DNA from: Fictibacillus terranigra | Lineage (GTDB): Bacteria > Bacillota > Bacilli > Bacillales > Fictibacillaceae | Length of the DNA stretch: 64,000 nt | Direction: 5' to 3' | NCBI RefSeq assembly: GCF_030412265.1 | Contig: NZ_JAUHLN010000002.1 | Location: 620,001 to 684,000 of the forward strand | Part shown: positions 9,905-18,634 of the stretch, in pieces | Numbering within the stretch: the stretch's first letter is position 1 | Layout of the letters: the number at the start of each line of letters is the position of its first letter | Program-made: the position numbers and the translations under genes | Notes under the pieces: model-generated | Told to the model about the DNA's origin: nothing | The model's input: the letters and a program-made list of their open reading frames with translations, nothing else | Database searches by the model: none

Positions 9905-9942
9905 TTAAAAAAGCACCTTTCAAATCCATTGAAAGGTGCTTT
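9905..9942 (-). terminator. Terminator of the ftsA-ftsZ transcript
   Basis: A 14-base perfect stem (9910-9923 with 9929-9942) and a five-base loop, followed on the minus strand by TTTTTT. This is a strong intrinsic terminator downstream of ftsZ. Confidence 0.9.
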
Positions 9943-9958
9943 GCAGCATTGAAGTAAT

Positions 9959-9983
9959 GTCCAGCTCCAGCGCTTGTCGGACC
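9959..9983. repeat. Fragment resembling a Bacillaceae interspersed repeat
   Basis: The segment GTCCAGCTCCAGCGCTTGTC lies between the ftsZ stop codon and its terminator. From memory, it resembles the GTCCAGCTCCAGCGCC family of short intergenic repeats in Bacillus and Geobacillus genomes. There is only one copy in this window, so repetition is not shown here. Confidence 0.4.
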
Positions 9984-10010
9984 AATGCAGGGAGCTTCTG
10001 TATTTCTCAA

Positions 10011-11162
10011 TTATCTTCTGCGGTTACGGTTTCTGTTTCGAAGGAAAGTTGGGATGTCCAGTGTGTCTGCATCCGATTGTGACGGCTGAGCCGGACGGCT
10101 TTCGTTCGTTACTTCCTCACGCTGGCTTCCTTGGCTTGCTGGTGTCTTAGGAGCCTGCTGCTGGAACTTCGGACGCTGTGCCTGTGCCTGCATCGCTTGC
10201 ATATTTTCTCTTTCATCGAATCCTGTCGCAATAACAGTTACTAAAATCTCATCTTTTAAGTCCTCATTAATAACAGATCCGAAGATCATGTTTACTTCTG
10301 GGTCAGAAGCTGAGGAAACGATATCTGCCGCCTCATTCACTTCATATAGACTGAGGTTGGCTCCTCCGGTAATATTCATGAGAACACCTTTTGCACCATC
10401 GATTGAAGTTTCAAGCAATGGTGATGAAATTGCCTTGCGTGCGGCCTCAGCCGCTCTGTTTTCACCGGTAGCAATTCCGATACCCATCAGAGCAGAACCT
10501 TTTTCGGTCATGATGGTTTTAACATCGGCAAAGTCCAAATTGATCAATCCTGGTACAGCGATCAAATCTGAGATCCCTTGTACACCTTGACGCAGTACAT
10601 TATCCGCTTCACGGAAGGCTTCAAGCATCGGAGTATTTTTATCAACGATTTCTAGCAATCTGTCATTTGGAATAACAATCAATGTATCTACTTTTTCCTT
10701 AAATACACTGATACCGCCAACGGCTTGAGTAGAGCGTTTTCTTCCTTCAAAAGTAAACGGACGGGTTACAACACCTACTGTTAGTGCACCCATTTCTTTT
10801 GCAATTTCTGCGATTACCGGTGCTGCACCTGTTCCGGTACCGCCTCCCATACCGGCCGTAACAAAGACCATATCCGCTCCTCGAAGGGCTTCCTCAACCT
10901 GTTCTCTGCTCTCTTCAGCCGCTTTTTTTCCGATTTCCGGGTTGGCTCCTGCACCCAGTCCTCTCGTTAGTTTAGACCCAATCTGCATTTTGATCTGCGC
11001 TTTTGAAAGGTTTAAAGCCTGTGCATCCGTATTCACACAGATGAACTCTACTCCTTGTACTCCGTGCTCGATCATGCGGTTAACAGCATTGCTTCCGCCT
11101 CCGCCTACACCGATAACCTTAATTGTAGCTAATGAATCCATGTTCATATCAAACTCTAACAT
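10011..11162 (-). CDS. ftsZ: Cell-division GTPase FtsZ
   Basis: Tubulin-like GTPase that polymerises into the Z ring at mid-cell and at polar sites in sporulation. The 383-residue protein has the G-box GGGTGTG at 106-112, the T7 loop ([11 protein letters not shown]), a variable Gln/Pro-rich linker (about 320-360) and the C-terminal peptide [15 protein letters not shown] that binds FtsA and SepF. Start is ATG 11162 after AGGAGG, 29 bases downstream of ftsA. Transcription probably comes from the promoters upstream of ftsA. Confidence 0.99.
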   Translation of the reverse strand: MLEFDMNMDSLATIKVIGVGGGGSNAVNRMIEHGVQGVEFICVNTDAQALNLSKAQIKMQIGSKLTRGLGAGANPEIGKKAAEESREQVEEALRGADMVFVTAGMGGGTGTGAAPVIAEIAKEMGALTVGVVTRPFTFEGRKRSTQAVGGISVFKEKVDTLIVIPNDRLLEIVDKNTPMLEAFREADNVLRQGVQGISDLIAVPGLINLDFADVKTIMTEKGSALMGIGIATGENRAAEAARKAISSPLLETSIDGAKGVLMNITGGANLSLYEVNEAADIVSSASDPEVNMIFGSVINEDLKDEILVTVIATGFDERENMQAMQAQAQRPKFQQQAPKTPASQGSQREEVTNESRPAQPSQSDADTLDIPTFLRNRNRNRRR

Positions 11163-11191
11163 GAGCGTTCCTCCTAGTGACTACCTGTCTC

Positions 11192-12472
11192 TTATTCAAA
11201 AAATAAACCAAACCAATTTTTCATTTTGGATTTCATGCCGCCAGCGGGTTTCTCGCTTTGCTGTTTTGCCGCTTGAGGCTGTTTCTTTCTATGCTGGACC
11301 TCTGCTCCTTCTGTAAGAGCAGAAGCAACCTCTTTTCCTTGTACCTTAATGTTGCGGTAAGTAAATTGAATAAGTCCGATACCCGTGGTATACTGCGGCT
11401 CTCTAACGCCGATATAATCCGGCAGGGAGACCCTGACATTGTTCTGAAAGATTTCCTGTGCCAGTTCAAGCAGCCCGGGCATAGCGGCAACACCGCCAGT
11501 AATAACAAATCCTCCTGGCAGATCTCCATATCCTCTTCGAACGAGCTCTTCATCCGCAAGTTCCAGCATTTCAGCAATACGAGCTTCAATAATGAGAGCT
11601 AAATCGTACTGGCTGATCTCCTGTTCTGATGAGGATCCGATCTGAGCAACAGAAAACGTTTCGTCTTTTGATGCATGGTCAACAAAAGCGTGTCCATGTT
11701 TAAGCTTTATTTTTTCTGCATCTTCAGCAGTCGTTCGAAGTCCGATTGATATGTCTTTTGATATGAACTCTCCGCCGAATGGAAGAACGGTTGTCATCTG
11801 CATTGTTCCCTGATCAAATACAGACACAGTCGTCGATCCGCCGCCGATATCGATCAAGGCTGTTCCTAAATCCATTTCATCCCTTGTGAGGGCTATAGAA
11901 GCAGTAGCCAGCGGTTCAAGGCAGATATCGGCCACTTGCAGGCCGGCTTTTTCTACACAACGCAATAAATTATGTAAGATGGTCTTGGATCCTGTTACGA
12001 TCGTTCCTTCCATTTCCAGCCTGACTCCAAGCATTCCGCGCGGATCTATAATTTCATCGGTTCCATCAACAATAAACTGCCCGGGTATGACGTCAATAAT
12101 TTCCCGTTCAGGAGGAATTGAAACCACTTGCGCCGCATCAATCACACGAGCAATGTCTTCGTCTCCAATCTCACGGTCTTCACTGGATACAGCGACTACA
12201 CCGTGGCACGGCTGCAGCTGTACATGATTTCCTTTCACACCAACAATTACTGCATTAATCGGTATACCAAGCATTCGTTCTGCCTGTTCTACCGCTCTTT
12301 TTATGGAACGAACAGTTTCATCGATATCAACAATAGATCCCTTTTTAATACCTGCTGATTTTGAGTGACCTACACCAATTACATTAAAGGATTCACTGGT
12401 CATTTCTCCAATGATAACTTTAATATTGGATGTACCGATGTCTAAACTTACATAAATCTCATTGCTGTTCAT
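11192..12472 (-). CDS. ftsA: Cell-division actin homologue FtsA
   Basis: Actin-family ATPase that tethers FtsZ to the membrane and recruits late division proteins. It is 426 residues long. Phosphate-binding loops (SLDIGTSNIKVIIGE near the start, LIDIGGGSTTVSVF about 205) and the SHS2/1C region are present. The C-terminus ends in an amphipathic helix (KSKMKNWFGLFFE) for membrane attachment. Start is ATG 12472 after AAGGAGG. The 149-base region upstream holds a SigH-type promoter. Confidence 0.98.
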   Translation of the reverse strand: MNSNEIYVSLDIGTSNIKVIIGEMTSESFNVIGVGHSKSAGIKKGSIVDIDETVRSIKRAVEQAERMLGIPINAVIVGVKGNHVQLQPCHGVVAVSSEDREIGDEDIARVIDAAQVVSIPPEREIIDVIPGQFIVDGTDEIIDPRGMLGVRLEMEGTIVTGSKTILHNLLRCVEKAGLQVADICLEPLATASIALTRDEMDLGTALIDIGGGSTTVSVFDQGTMQMTTVLPFGGEFISKDISIGLRTTAEDAEKIKLKHGHAFVDHASKDETFSVAQIGSSSEQEISQYDLALIIEARIAEMLELADEELVRRGYGDLPGGFVITGGVAAMPGLLELAQEIFQNNVRVSLPDYIGVREPQYTTGIGLIQFTYRNIKVQGKEVASALTEGAEVQHRKKQPQAAKQQSEKPAGGMKSKMKNWFGLFFE

Positions 12473-12568
12473 TCTTTGGCACCTCCTTGAGTTTAAAATG
12501 TCCGTTATATACTATTCGTCTATCCGTTATGTAATTATATCGGTATACGAGTGGGTTAATTAAGGAAT

Positions 12569-12597
12569 AAATTCCACAAGCAAGGAATATTCCCTCT
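12569..12597 (-). promoter_or_regulatory. SigH-type promoter of ftsA-ftsZ
   Basis: AGAGGGAAT (12589-12597), 11 bases, then GTGGAATTT (12569-12577) on the minus strand fit the SigH pattern RNAGGAWWW-N11/12-RNNGAATWW with one mismatch. In B. subtilis ftsAZ has a SigH-dependent promoter that raises FtsZ for polar septation. A perfect TATAAT at 12534-12539 lies downstream but has no good -35. Confidence 0.65.
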
Positions 12598-12621
12598 TTT
12601 TTTTCTTAAGTTTTTAAGAAA

Positions 12622-12975
12622 TTAAGTGTTTTTTCTTGATTTGCTCCACTTTGATATTACCAGCCGGCGAATGACAGCTATATTATTAAACAATCTGACT
12701 CCAAAAGCAAATATTGCTGCCAGATATAGATCAATTCCAAGATGGACACCTAAATAGGCAAGGCCGGCAGCGAGCAGGATGTTGAAGAAAAAGCCACTGA
12801 TAAAAACCTTATCCTCAAAATTCCCCTGCATATGGGCCCTGATCCCTCCGAAAAGTGTGTCAAGCGCAGCCAGGACTGCGATGGAAAGATAGTTTGTATA
12901 CTCCACCGGAATCCGTATTTCCGATAAAAAACCCAGCACCAGACCAATGATTAAAGCCAAGACCGGCAGCCACAT
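12622..12975 (-). CDS. sbp: Small basic protein Sbp (DUF1290)
   Basis: The 117-residue membrane protein has three or four hydrophobic segments (residues 3-20, 28-45, 60-80 and 85-100). It is the conserved small basic protein found upstream of ftsA in Bacillus. Its function is unknown. The ylxX stop and the sbp start overlap by one base (TAATG), so the genes are translationally coupled. The C-terminus is basic (RRLVISKWSKSRKN). Confidence 0.93.
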   Translation of the reverse strand: MWLPVLALIIGLVLGFLSEIRIPVEYTNYLSIAVLAALDTLFGGIRAHMQGNFEDKVFISGFFFNILLAAGLAYLGVHLGIDLYLAAIFAFGVRLFNNIAVIRRLVISKWSKSRKNT

Positions 12976-13676
12976 TATAATTCCTCCTTTGCCTGCTTCA
13001 TGTATTTCACACGGATCGGTTTATCATAGGCCGGCAGTGTCAGCTGGTTTTGTGGCTTTGAATCAATATATAGGTTCTCCCTCACAAAATCCTCCGCAGA
13101 TTGCGAAGCAATGATTTTATTTTGAAGTTTTTGGGCATCGTCTGCAATGACTTTGATTTCTATTGGAAATGAGCCAAGAGGCTGGTTATTTATGTAGGTT
13201 TCACCATTAACTTCCCTGATTGGTGTAGTCGAAATAATACGCTGGCCATCCACCGATATATCCTTTGCTTCATATCGGTTCAGTTCATTGATCAGCCGTC
13301 TGATCAATTCTGGATAGAGTTTTGGCGCTTCTCCTTCATTAAATGGTTCGACTGTAATCAGGATTCCTTGTCCGCTCACTTCTGTCAAACCTGCCGCTTC
13401 TTTTAAATCATGAAGCGCTTTTTCCATGGCTTCTGTTTTTTCCTTCTTTCGCGATTGTTCATAATCATCCAAAAGGGCTTGATACTTTTTAATTTCATTG
13501 TTGAGATCCTGCTGTCTTTGCTTTTCTTTTTCCAAGTCCGCACGAAGTTCCCACATATCTCGAGTATCTCTTGTTACGGGATTGTTCGTCGTCTGGAACT
13601 GTATGGCCAGCATCACACCAAGAACGCAGGCCACGCCGGCGAACCCTGTTTTTCTTTTGTTGTTCAATTGGCTCAT
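12975..13676 (-). CDS. ylxX: DUF881 protein YlxX
   Basis: The 233-residue DUF881 protein has a single N-terminal transmembrane helix (about 10-26), a coiled-coil stretch (40-85) and a C-terminal alpha/beta domain with GQGILITVEPFNEGE. The family is conserved beside divIB in spore formers and other Firmicutes. Its role is unknown; an association with the divisome is inferred from position. Its start overlaps the ylxW stop by four bases (ATGA). Confidence 0.92.
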   Translation of the reverse strand: MSQLNNKRKTGFAGVACVLGVMLAIQFQTTNNPVTRDTRDMWELRADLEKEKQRQQDLNNEIKKYQALLDDYEQSRKKEKTEAMEKALHDLKEAAGLTEVSGQGILITVEPFNEGEAPKLYPELIRRLINELNRYEAKDISVDGQRIISTTPIREVNGETYINNQPLGSFPIEIKVIADDAQKLQNKIIASQSAEDFVRENLYIDSKPQNQLTLPAYDKPIRVKYMKQAKEEL

Positions 13677-14365
13677 CCCTCTTTGCTTAAATAAGGATCC
13701 ATTGTAATATCATCCTTTGTCGCGATCCGTACATCAATGCCATCGTTTACAAGATCACTCACTACAGATAAATTTAACGATTTTTCCAATACAGACTTAT
13801 CACCGATCGCAGTAATGGTAAATGGAGCCGGGTATTGGTTGCCATCGACGCTGACAACAGGGCCCACGCATGCAATATAGCTGCTGTGGGAAATTCTCTG
13901 TCCGTTTACAGCAACAGCTTCTGCTCCTGAAACCAGCATTTCGTAGATAACACTTCGAATGTGCTCTTCATGAACAATGTAATTATTGGGATTATCGCCA
14001 TCCGGAACATAGGAAGAATCGGAAAGTGTCACCTCAATCCCTGGCCCTTTTACTTTTACACTTCCAACCACTTTCCTCATTTTTTTCAGGTCTTCTACTA
14101 AGTTATAGGATTTCTTCTCTTGATCAGCGAGTTTATTTTCACGTTTTTGAATCTGCAGCTGAATTTTCTTTAGTTCTCCGTTCAGTTTTCGATTCGTTTT
14201 TTGGGTACTCAATATATCGCTCCTCAAACCGTCTTCCTGTTTCCACTGACTGTTCGATTCATGGGTCGCTGCTTCCTTTTTCGTAATCTGATAGGAGTAC
14301 GATAAGAAAAAGCCTGTAACAAGCATGATAATCGAAAAGAAAACGTACTTACCTGTCGGTTTCAC
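13673..14365 (-). CDS. ylxW: DUF881 protein YlxW
   Basis: Paralogue of the following gene, with the same layout: a transmembrane helix near residue 10-28, a coiled coil, then the DUF881 domain (GPGIEVTLSDSSYVPDGD, VNGQRIS). I chose GTG 14365 because AGGAGG lies 9 bases upstream; the longer open frame to 14413 has no ribosome-binding site. With this start the gene overlaps the end of divIB by 17 bases and encodes 231 residues, matching the family. Function is unknown; position suggests an envelope or division role. Confidence 0.9.
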   Translation of the reverse strand: MKPTGKYVFFSIIMLVTGFFLSYSYQITKKEAATHESNSQWKQEDGLRSDILSTQKTNRKLNGELKKIQLQIQKRENKLADQEKKSYNLVEDLKKMRKVVGSVKVKGPGIEVTLSDSSYVPDGDNPNNYIVHEEHIRSVIYEMLVSGAEAVAVNGQRISHSSYIACVGPVVSVDGNQYPAPFTITAIGDKSVLEKSLNLSVVSDLVNDGIDVRIATKDDITMDPYLSKEG

Positions 14366-15128
14366 TCTTCGGTGCCTCCTCGTTGCCGAATTCATGGAAG
14401 TACGTACTGACATCCATATTAATTACCCCTTTTCGATGGGGGCCGAGCTGCTGGACGATGGATGGATATGACTCCATCTTTCTGGCAAAATGAGTGATCG
14501 ATGACCTGACCTCATAGCCGTCTGTCATATACAGGATAATTCGGTTGGCGTCCTTGCTCTCTTGATCTAAATGGATCTCCGAAATACGGTGTACGATACC
14601 CTGTGTAAGCTTACCCAGTTCATTTGCCATGGGTTTTAATAGCTTTCGGTCTTTCCAATCCATGATGATCGGTGCGTTGACAGGCAAGGAATCTTTTTCT
14701 ATCCCTTTCAGCAGCTTTCCGCTTTCGAGAACAGGATAATATTTTCCCTTGTCCTTTAAATAGCCGACTCTGTGATACTCCTTCACTTCGATTAAAAGAT
14801 GATTGTAGAATTTTTTATGTACATCAACAGAGGAAATCTCCCCCATCCTGAGTATGTTCTTTTGAATGTCAACATCCGAAAGGTTCAAAAAAGAGGACTG
14901 AGCACTGATTTTTCCAGCTTCAATAATAGCCTGGTCGCTGATATTCTCGTTTCCGCTTACTGTGATCTTCTTGATGTGGCTGAAACCGGATTGAAAATAG
15001 ACAAATATCAGGATCAGCAAAAAGAAAAGGGACAAGTAGATAATCATTCTTCTGTTCGTCTTTTGTTTGCGCTGTGTTTTTAATTTGGGAATACGGTCTT
15101 CAATCGTAACAACTTTATCCTTGTCCAT
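14349..15128 (-). CDS. divIB: Cell-division protein DivIB (FtsQ)
   Basis: Bitopic divisome protein that forms a complex with FtsL and DivIC and supports septal peptidoglycan synthesis. The 259-residue protein has a basic cytoplasmic segment, a transmembrane helix (about 28-45), a POTRA domain (SHIKKITVSGNENISDQAI) and the beta domain. ATG 15128 was chosen: GGGGG lies 7 bases upstream and the length matches B. subtilis (263); the open frame continues 31 codons upstream without a site. The C-terminus overlaps ylxW. Confidence 0.95.
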   Translation of the reverse strand: MDKDKVVTIEDRIPKLKTQRKQKTNRRMIIYLSLFFLLILIFVYFQSGFSHIKKITVSGNENISDQAIIEAGKISAQSSFLNLSDVDIQKNILRMGEISSVDVHKKFYNHLLIEVKEYHRVGYLKDKGKYYPVLESGKLLKGIEKDSLPVNAPIIMDWKDRKLLKPMANELGKLTQGIVHRISEIHLDQESKDANRIILYMTDGYEVRSSITHFARKMESYPSIVQQLGPHRKGVINMDVSTYFHEFGNEEAPKSETDR

Positions 15129-15182
15129 TTCCTTTCCCCCGTAAATACAAATAACTGAATACCATCCTCCATATGTAAAGAG

Positions 15183-15216
15183 GAAGGAAAACAGCTTTGC
15201 AAAGCTGTTCTCCTTC
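15183..15216. repeat. Long inverted repeat in the murB-divIB gap
   Basis: A 34-base inverted repeat with 16 pairs (one G-T in the minus-strand RNA) and a two-base centre, built around the perfect palindrome AACAGCTTTGCAAAGCTGTT (15191-15210). There is no T-run on either side, so it is not a standard terminator. It may be a processing, attenuation or protein-binding site in the divIB 5' leader. A TATAAT lies upstream at about 15255-15260. Confidence 0.6.
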
Positions 15217-15291
15217 TCCAAAAGGATTCATTCAGTCCCATTTATGTCTATTAAATTATAACATAAGTTCCAGTGAACGATGTGGCAATTT

Positions 15292-16200
15292 TTAGCTTTT
15301 CCTGCCGATTATCTCCACTTCAGTCTCGATATCGATATGGTGAAGCTCTTTGATTTTTTTCTGAATAAGGGAGATCAGCTCAAGCACATCCTTCGCCTTG
15401 GCATTCCCTGTGTTGACAATAAAGTTTGCGTGCATTTCGGAAATCTGAGCCCCGCCAACCATGGTTCCTTTTAAGCCTGATGATTCAATAAGCTGGCCGG
15501 CATAATTCGGAAGAGGATTTCGGAATACACTGCCGCAGCAAGGATAGTTCCAAGGCTGAGTGTTTCTGCGGTAATCCTTATTCTTTTTCAGTTCAGCCAT
15601 AATCGTTTCCCTGTCGCCTTTTTTAAGGGCTAAAACGGCTTCTACACAAATTCCGCCCGTCTTTTGAAGGACAGAAGTGCGGTATGAGTACTCCATTTCT
15701 TCGTTCGTGAGCCATCTAAGATCACCATCCGGAAACAGTACCAATGCTTTTTTCAAGATTTTTGACATGTCCGAACCGTGAGCTCCGGCGTTCATGAACA
15801 CCGCCCCGCCGAGGGATCCTGGAATACCAGCTGAAAATTCCAGACCCGAGTATCCTTCACGGGATAGGACGGTAGCCAGTTTCACAAGTGAGTACCCCCC
15901 GCCGACCGTAAACTCATCACCATTCCGTTCGAGAGCGTCAAGGCCGTCACCAATCTTTATCACGACTCCTTCAATTCCCTCATCGGATACAAGCAGATTG
16001 GATCCCCGTCCGATCGGGCGGAATGGGACACCCGCTTCTTTGATATAAGTCATTGCTTTCTTCAGAGATTCTGTGCTGTTCGGCTCAAAAAACAGATCAG
16101 CGGGACCTCCGATTTTTAACGTTGTATGGTTCTTCAGCGGTTCGTTTTCCAAAACTTTGCCTAAGTTTTCGTTCCGCAGTTGTTCTGCCAGTGTATTCAA
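15292..16200 (-). CDS. murB: UDP-N-acetylenolpyruvoylglucosamine reductase MurB
   Basis: FAD and NADPH-dependent enzyme that reduces UDP-GlcNAc-enolpyruvate to UDP-MurNAc, the second committed step of peptidoglycan synthesis. The 302-residue type IIb protein shows the FAD region (TLKIGGPADLFFEP, IGRGSNLLVSDEG), EFSAGIPGSLGGAVFMNAGA and the active-site segment CCGSVFRNP. Translation starts at TTG 16200 after GGGGGG. Between murG and divIB, as in B. subtilis. Confidence 0.98.
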   Translation of the reverse strand: MNTLAEQLRNENLGKVLENEPLKNHTTLKIGGPADLFFEPNSTESLKKAMTYIKEAGVPFRPIGRGSNLLVSDEGIEGVVIKIGDGLDALERNGDEFTVGGGYSLVKLATVLSREGYSGLEFSAGIPGSLGGAVFMNAGAHGSDMSKILKKALVLFPDGDLRWLTNEEMEYSYRTSVLQKTGGICVEAVLALKKGDRETIMAELKKNKDYRRNTQPWNYPCCGSVFRNPLPNYAGQLIESSGLKGTMVGGAQISEMHANFIVNTGNAKAKDVLELISLIQKKIKELHHIDIETEVEIIGRKS

Positions 16201-16233
16201 AAAAATCCCCCCTATATCTTACATAAACCACTG

Positions 16234-17325
16234 TTATTTTTTATATACTTCCATTAGCTTTACGACGTTTGATGCAGCGTGAGGCATGCCCAGTTCCTTG
16301 GACGCTTTATGCATCCTTTCCCAGTTCTCGTGGTGGAGCAAAATACGGTCCACTTCTTCAAGAAGCTGCGCCCCGCTCATATCCTTTTCGAGTATAACGA
16401 CCGCTGCTCCGTTCTGTTCAAGAGCTCGCGCGTTCTTTTCCTGATGATTATTCGTTACATACGGGCTCGGTATTAAAATACTAGGAATCCCCAGCGCCGT
16501 CAATTCCGCAATGGATGTGGCACCAGCCCTTGCAACAACAAGGTCAACACCCGCCAGGAGTTCAGGCATGTTATGGACAAAAGGAACGATGGTTACATTC
16601 GCTGGGCTTCCTGACTCGCTGACCGCCTTCAAAACGCTGTCATAATGCACGTCACCTGTGACATAGACGAACTGGTAGCTCTTCTTCTCTGCTTCTCCCA
16701 GTACATCAAGGAACGCTTCATTGATGGGTCGAGCTCCCCGGCTTCCACCTACGATCAAGACAGTCTTTTTCTTCGGATCAAGATGCAGGGACCGTCTTCC
16801 TTTTGCGCCATCTGTTCCAATCACTTCTGAAGCTCTTGGGTTTCCTGTAAAAACCACCTTATCCGTTGGAAAATAACTTGCGCTCTCTTCAAATGAAATC
16901 GCAATCTTCTTTACGTATTTGCTGAGAAACTTGTTGGTCAGGCCAGGAACACTGTTCTGCTCATGGATGAGTGAAGGAATGTTAAGGCTGCTTGCCGCAT
17001 ACACGACAGGGCCGCAAACATATCCTCCAGTCCCAACGACAACATCCGGCTTAAATTCCTTCATGATCTTCTTACAGCGGGATACACCTTTTAAAAACCG
17101 CATGACCGTCTTTGCGTTCTCCAGGGAAAGACTTCTTTTGAAACCCGTAATATGAATACTTTTGAAAGGGATGTTCTCCCTCGGTACAAGCTTGCTCTCA
17201 AGCCCTTTTTCTGTACCTATATATAAAATCTCCGCATCCGGATGAAGTTTCTTGATCTCATTTGCAAGCGCCAATGCAGGATAGATATGCCCCCCTGTAC
17301 CGCCGCCGCTTAACACAACTCTCAT
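16234..17325 (-). CDS. murG: Lipid II synthase MurG
   Basis: Membrane-associated GT-B glycosyltransferase that adds GlcNAc from UDP-GlcNAc to lipid I, giving lipid II. The 364-residue protein begins [20 protein letters not shown], the diphosphate-binding G loop. [13 protein letters not shown] and [25 protein letters not shown] provide the second G loop and the UDP-GlcNAc site. ATG 17325 follows GGAGG; the 51 open codons upstream run through a hairpin and carry no start signal. Confidence 0.98.
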   Translation of the reverse strand: MRVVLSGGGTGGHIYPALALANEIKKLHPDAEILYIGTEKGLESKLVPRENIPFKSIHITGFKRSLSLENAKTVMRFLKGVSRCKKIMKEFKPDVVVGTGGYVCGPVVYAASSLNIPSLIHEQNSVPGLTNKFLSKYVKKIAISFEESASYFPTDKVVFTGNPRASEVIGTDGAKGRRSLHLDPKKKTVLIVGGSRGARPINEAFLDVLGEAEKKSYQFVYVTGDVHYDSVLKAVSESGSPANVTIVPFVHNMPELLAGVDLVVARAGATSIAELTALGIPSILIPSPYVTNNHQEKNARALEQNGAAVVILEKDMSGAQLLEEVDRILLHHENWERMHKASKELGMPHAASNVVKLMEVYKK

Positions 17326-17361
17326 AATGCACCTCCGCAAAACTAGATAAAATAAGACGAA

Positions 17362-17383
17362 CCCTGTCATCACACTGACAGGG
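17362..17383 (-). terminator. Hairpin between spoVE and murG, possible attenuator
   Basis: CCCTGTCA (17362-17369) pairs with TGACAGGG (17376-17383). On the minus strand it is followed by a T-rich but interrupted tail. It may partly uncouple murG from spoVE. Confidence 0.45.
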
Positions 17384-17478
17384 CATGTGAGAGACAAATA
17401 AGCTAAAGCCGCTTTGAGGACTCTGAGCTGCGGCTGTTTCACTTCTTTGTCGATAAAATTCAGCAAGTAAGACCGCAC

Positions 17479-18579
17479 TTAATACTTGGCATAACGGCTG
17501 ATGTTCAGCAGTACTCCGATCGATGCCAGCATGAGAGTCAGGGATGACCCGCCATAGCTGATCAGCGGAAGAGTAATGCCTGTGACAGGGATAAGACCCG
17601 TGACTACTCCGATGTTAATCATTACTTGAATAGCAACCATTCCAATAATGCCAATGGCCAGAAAGCTTCCGAACAAATCAGGCGCTCCGAGTGCAATTCT
17701 GACTCCTCTCCACAAAAGGATGCTGAAAAGAAGCAAGACGAGTGCACCGCCGATAAAACCCAGTTCTTCTGAAAGAATCGCAAAGATAAAGTCCGTCTGC
17801 GGTTCTGGAAGGTAACCGAATTTCTGACGGCTTTCGCCGAGCCCAAGCCCCATTAAGCCTCCAGGCCCAAGTGAATACAGTGACTGGATGATCTGAAACC
17901 CGCTGCCTAGTTCATCACTCCACGGGTCCAAAAAGGAAGTGATCCTTTTAATTCGGTAAGGAGCGGAAATAATGAGTCCAGCAAAGCCTGCAAGGCCTAC
18001 AAATCCGAGTCCCACAAAGTGGGAGATTCTTGCACCCGCTACAAAGATCATAACGATGCTTGTGCCTACCATGACGGATCCTGTACCAAGATCCGGCTGC
18101 AGCATAATCATAGCGAATGCAATCATAACAAGCCCTAAAGTAGGGAGAAGGCCCTTCTTAAAAGACGTTATCTTTTTTTGGTGTTCTGCTAGATATTTAG
18201 CCAAAAATGTAATCATTGCAAGTTTCATAAATTCTGAAGGCTGTATGGAAAATGCTCCGACACCAATCCAGCTTCTTGCTCCGCCGCGAACCATCCCCAC
18301 TCCCGGGACGAGCACGGCAACCAGCATGACGAAACAGATGATCAAGAGGATTTTTGCCCAAGTACGCCAGGTCATATAATTGACATTCATGATAAAAAAC
18401 ATAGCGGCCACTCCTACTCCAGCAAAAAGCAGCTGCCGCTTGGCGAAGAAGAACGGATCGTTGAACTTTACAAGTGCCCAATCCGCACTGGCGCTGTATA
18501 CCATAATAATACCTATGGATAATAAAAGCATAGTCGTGCCAATTAATATAATATCCGGTGTTGTTCGTGTCGCAGGCAA
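17479..18579 (-). CDS. spoVE: SEDS glycosyltransferase SpoVE
   Basis: Polytopic SEDS-family peptidoglycan polymerase needed for spore cortex, working with the transpeptidase SpoVD. The sequence closely resembles B. subtilis SpoVE (SRSWIGVGAFSIQPSEFMK equivalent, SAPYRIKRITSFLDPW, PEPQTDFIFAILSEE, LISYGGSS). About ten membrane helices. TTG 18579 was chosen because GAGGTG lies 6 bases upstream and the 366-residue product equals the B. subtilis length. The gene could also serve in vegetative division, but a separate ftsW lies at the other end of the window. Confidence 0.95.
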   Translation of the reverse strand: MPATRTTPDIILIGTTMLLLSIGIIMVYSASADWALVKFNDPFFFAKRQLLFAGVGVAAMFFIMNVNYMTWRTWAKILLIICFVMLVAVLVPGVGMVRGGARSWIGVGAFSIQPSEFMKLAMITFLAKYLAEHQKKITSFKKGLLPTLGLVMIAFAMIMLQPDLGTGSVMVGTSIVMIFVAGARISHFVGLGFVGLAGFAGLIISAPYRIKRITSFLDPWSDELGSGFQIIQSLYSLGPGGLMGLGLGESRQKFGYLPEPQTDFIFAILSEELGFIGGALVLLLFSILLWRGVRIALGAPDLFGSFLAIGIIGMVAIQVMINIGVVTGLIPVTGITLPLISYGGSSLTLMLASIGVLLNISRYAKY

Positions 18580-18634
18580 AAGAAACACCTCAACTCTTCT
18601 GTATTTGCTCGTTCCAAACCAGCATGTACAAACT

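Noticed and set aside
12601-12635. Terminator between sbp and ftsA
   Set aside because: The weak A/T hairpin is followed by As on the minus strand and by no T-run on the plus strand.
17326-17478. Possible 51-residue N-terminal extension of MurG
   Set aside because: The extension has no ribosome-binding site and runs through a hairpin; ATG 17325 follows GGAGG and gives the standard MurG N-terminus.
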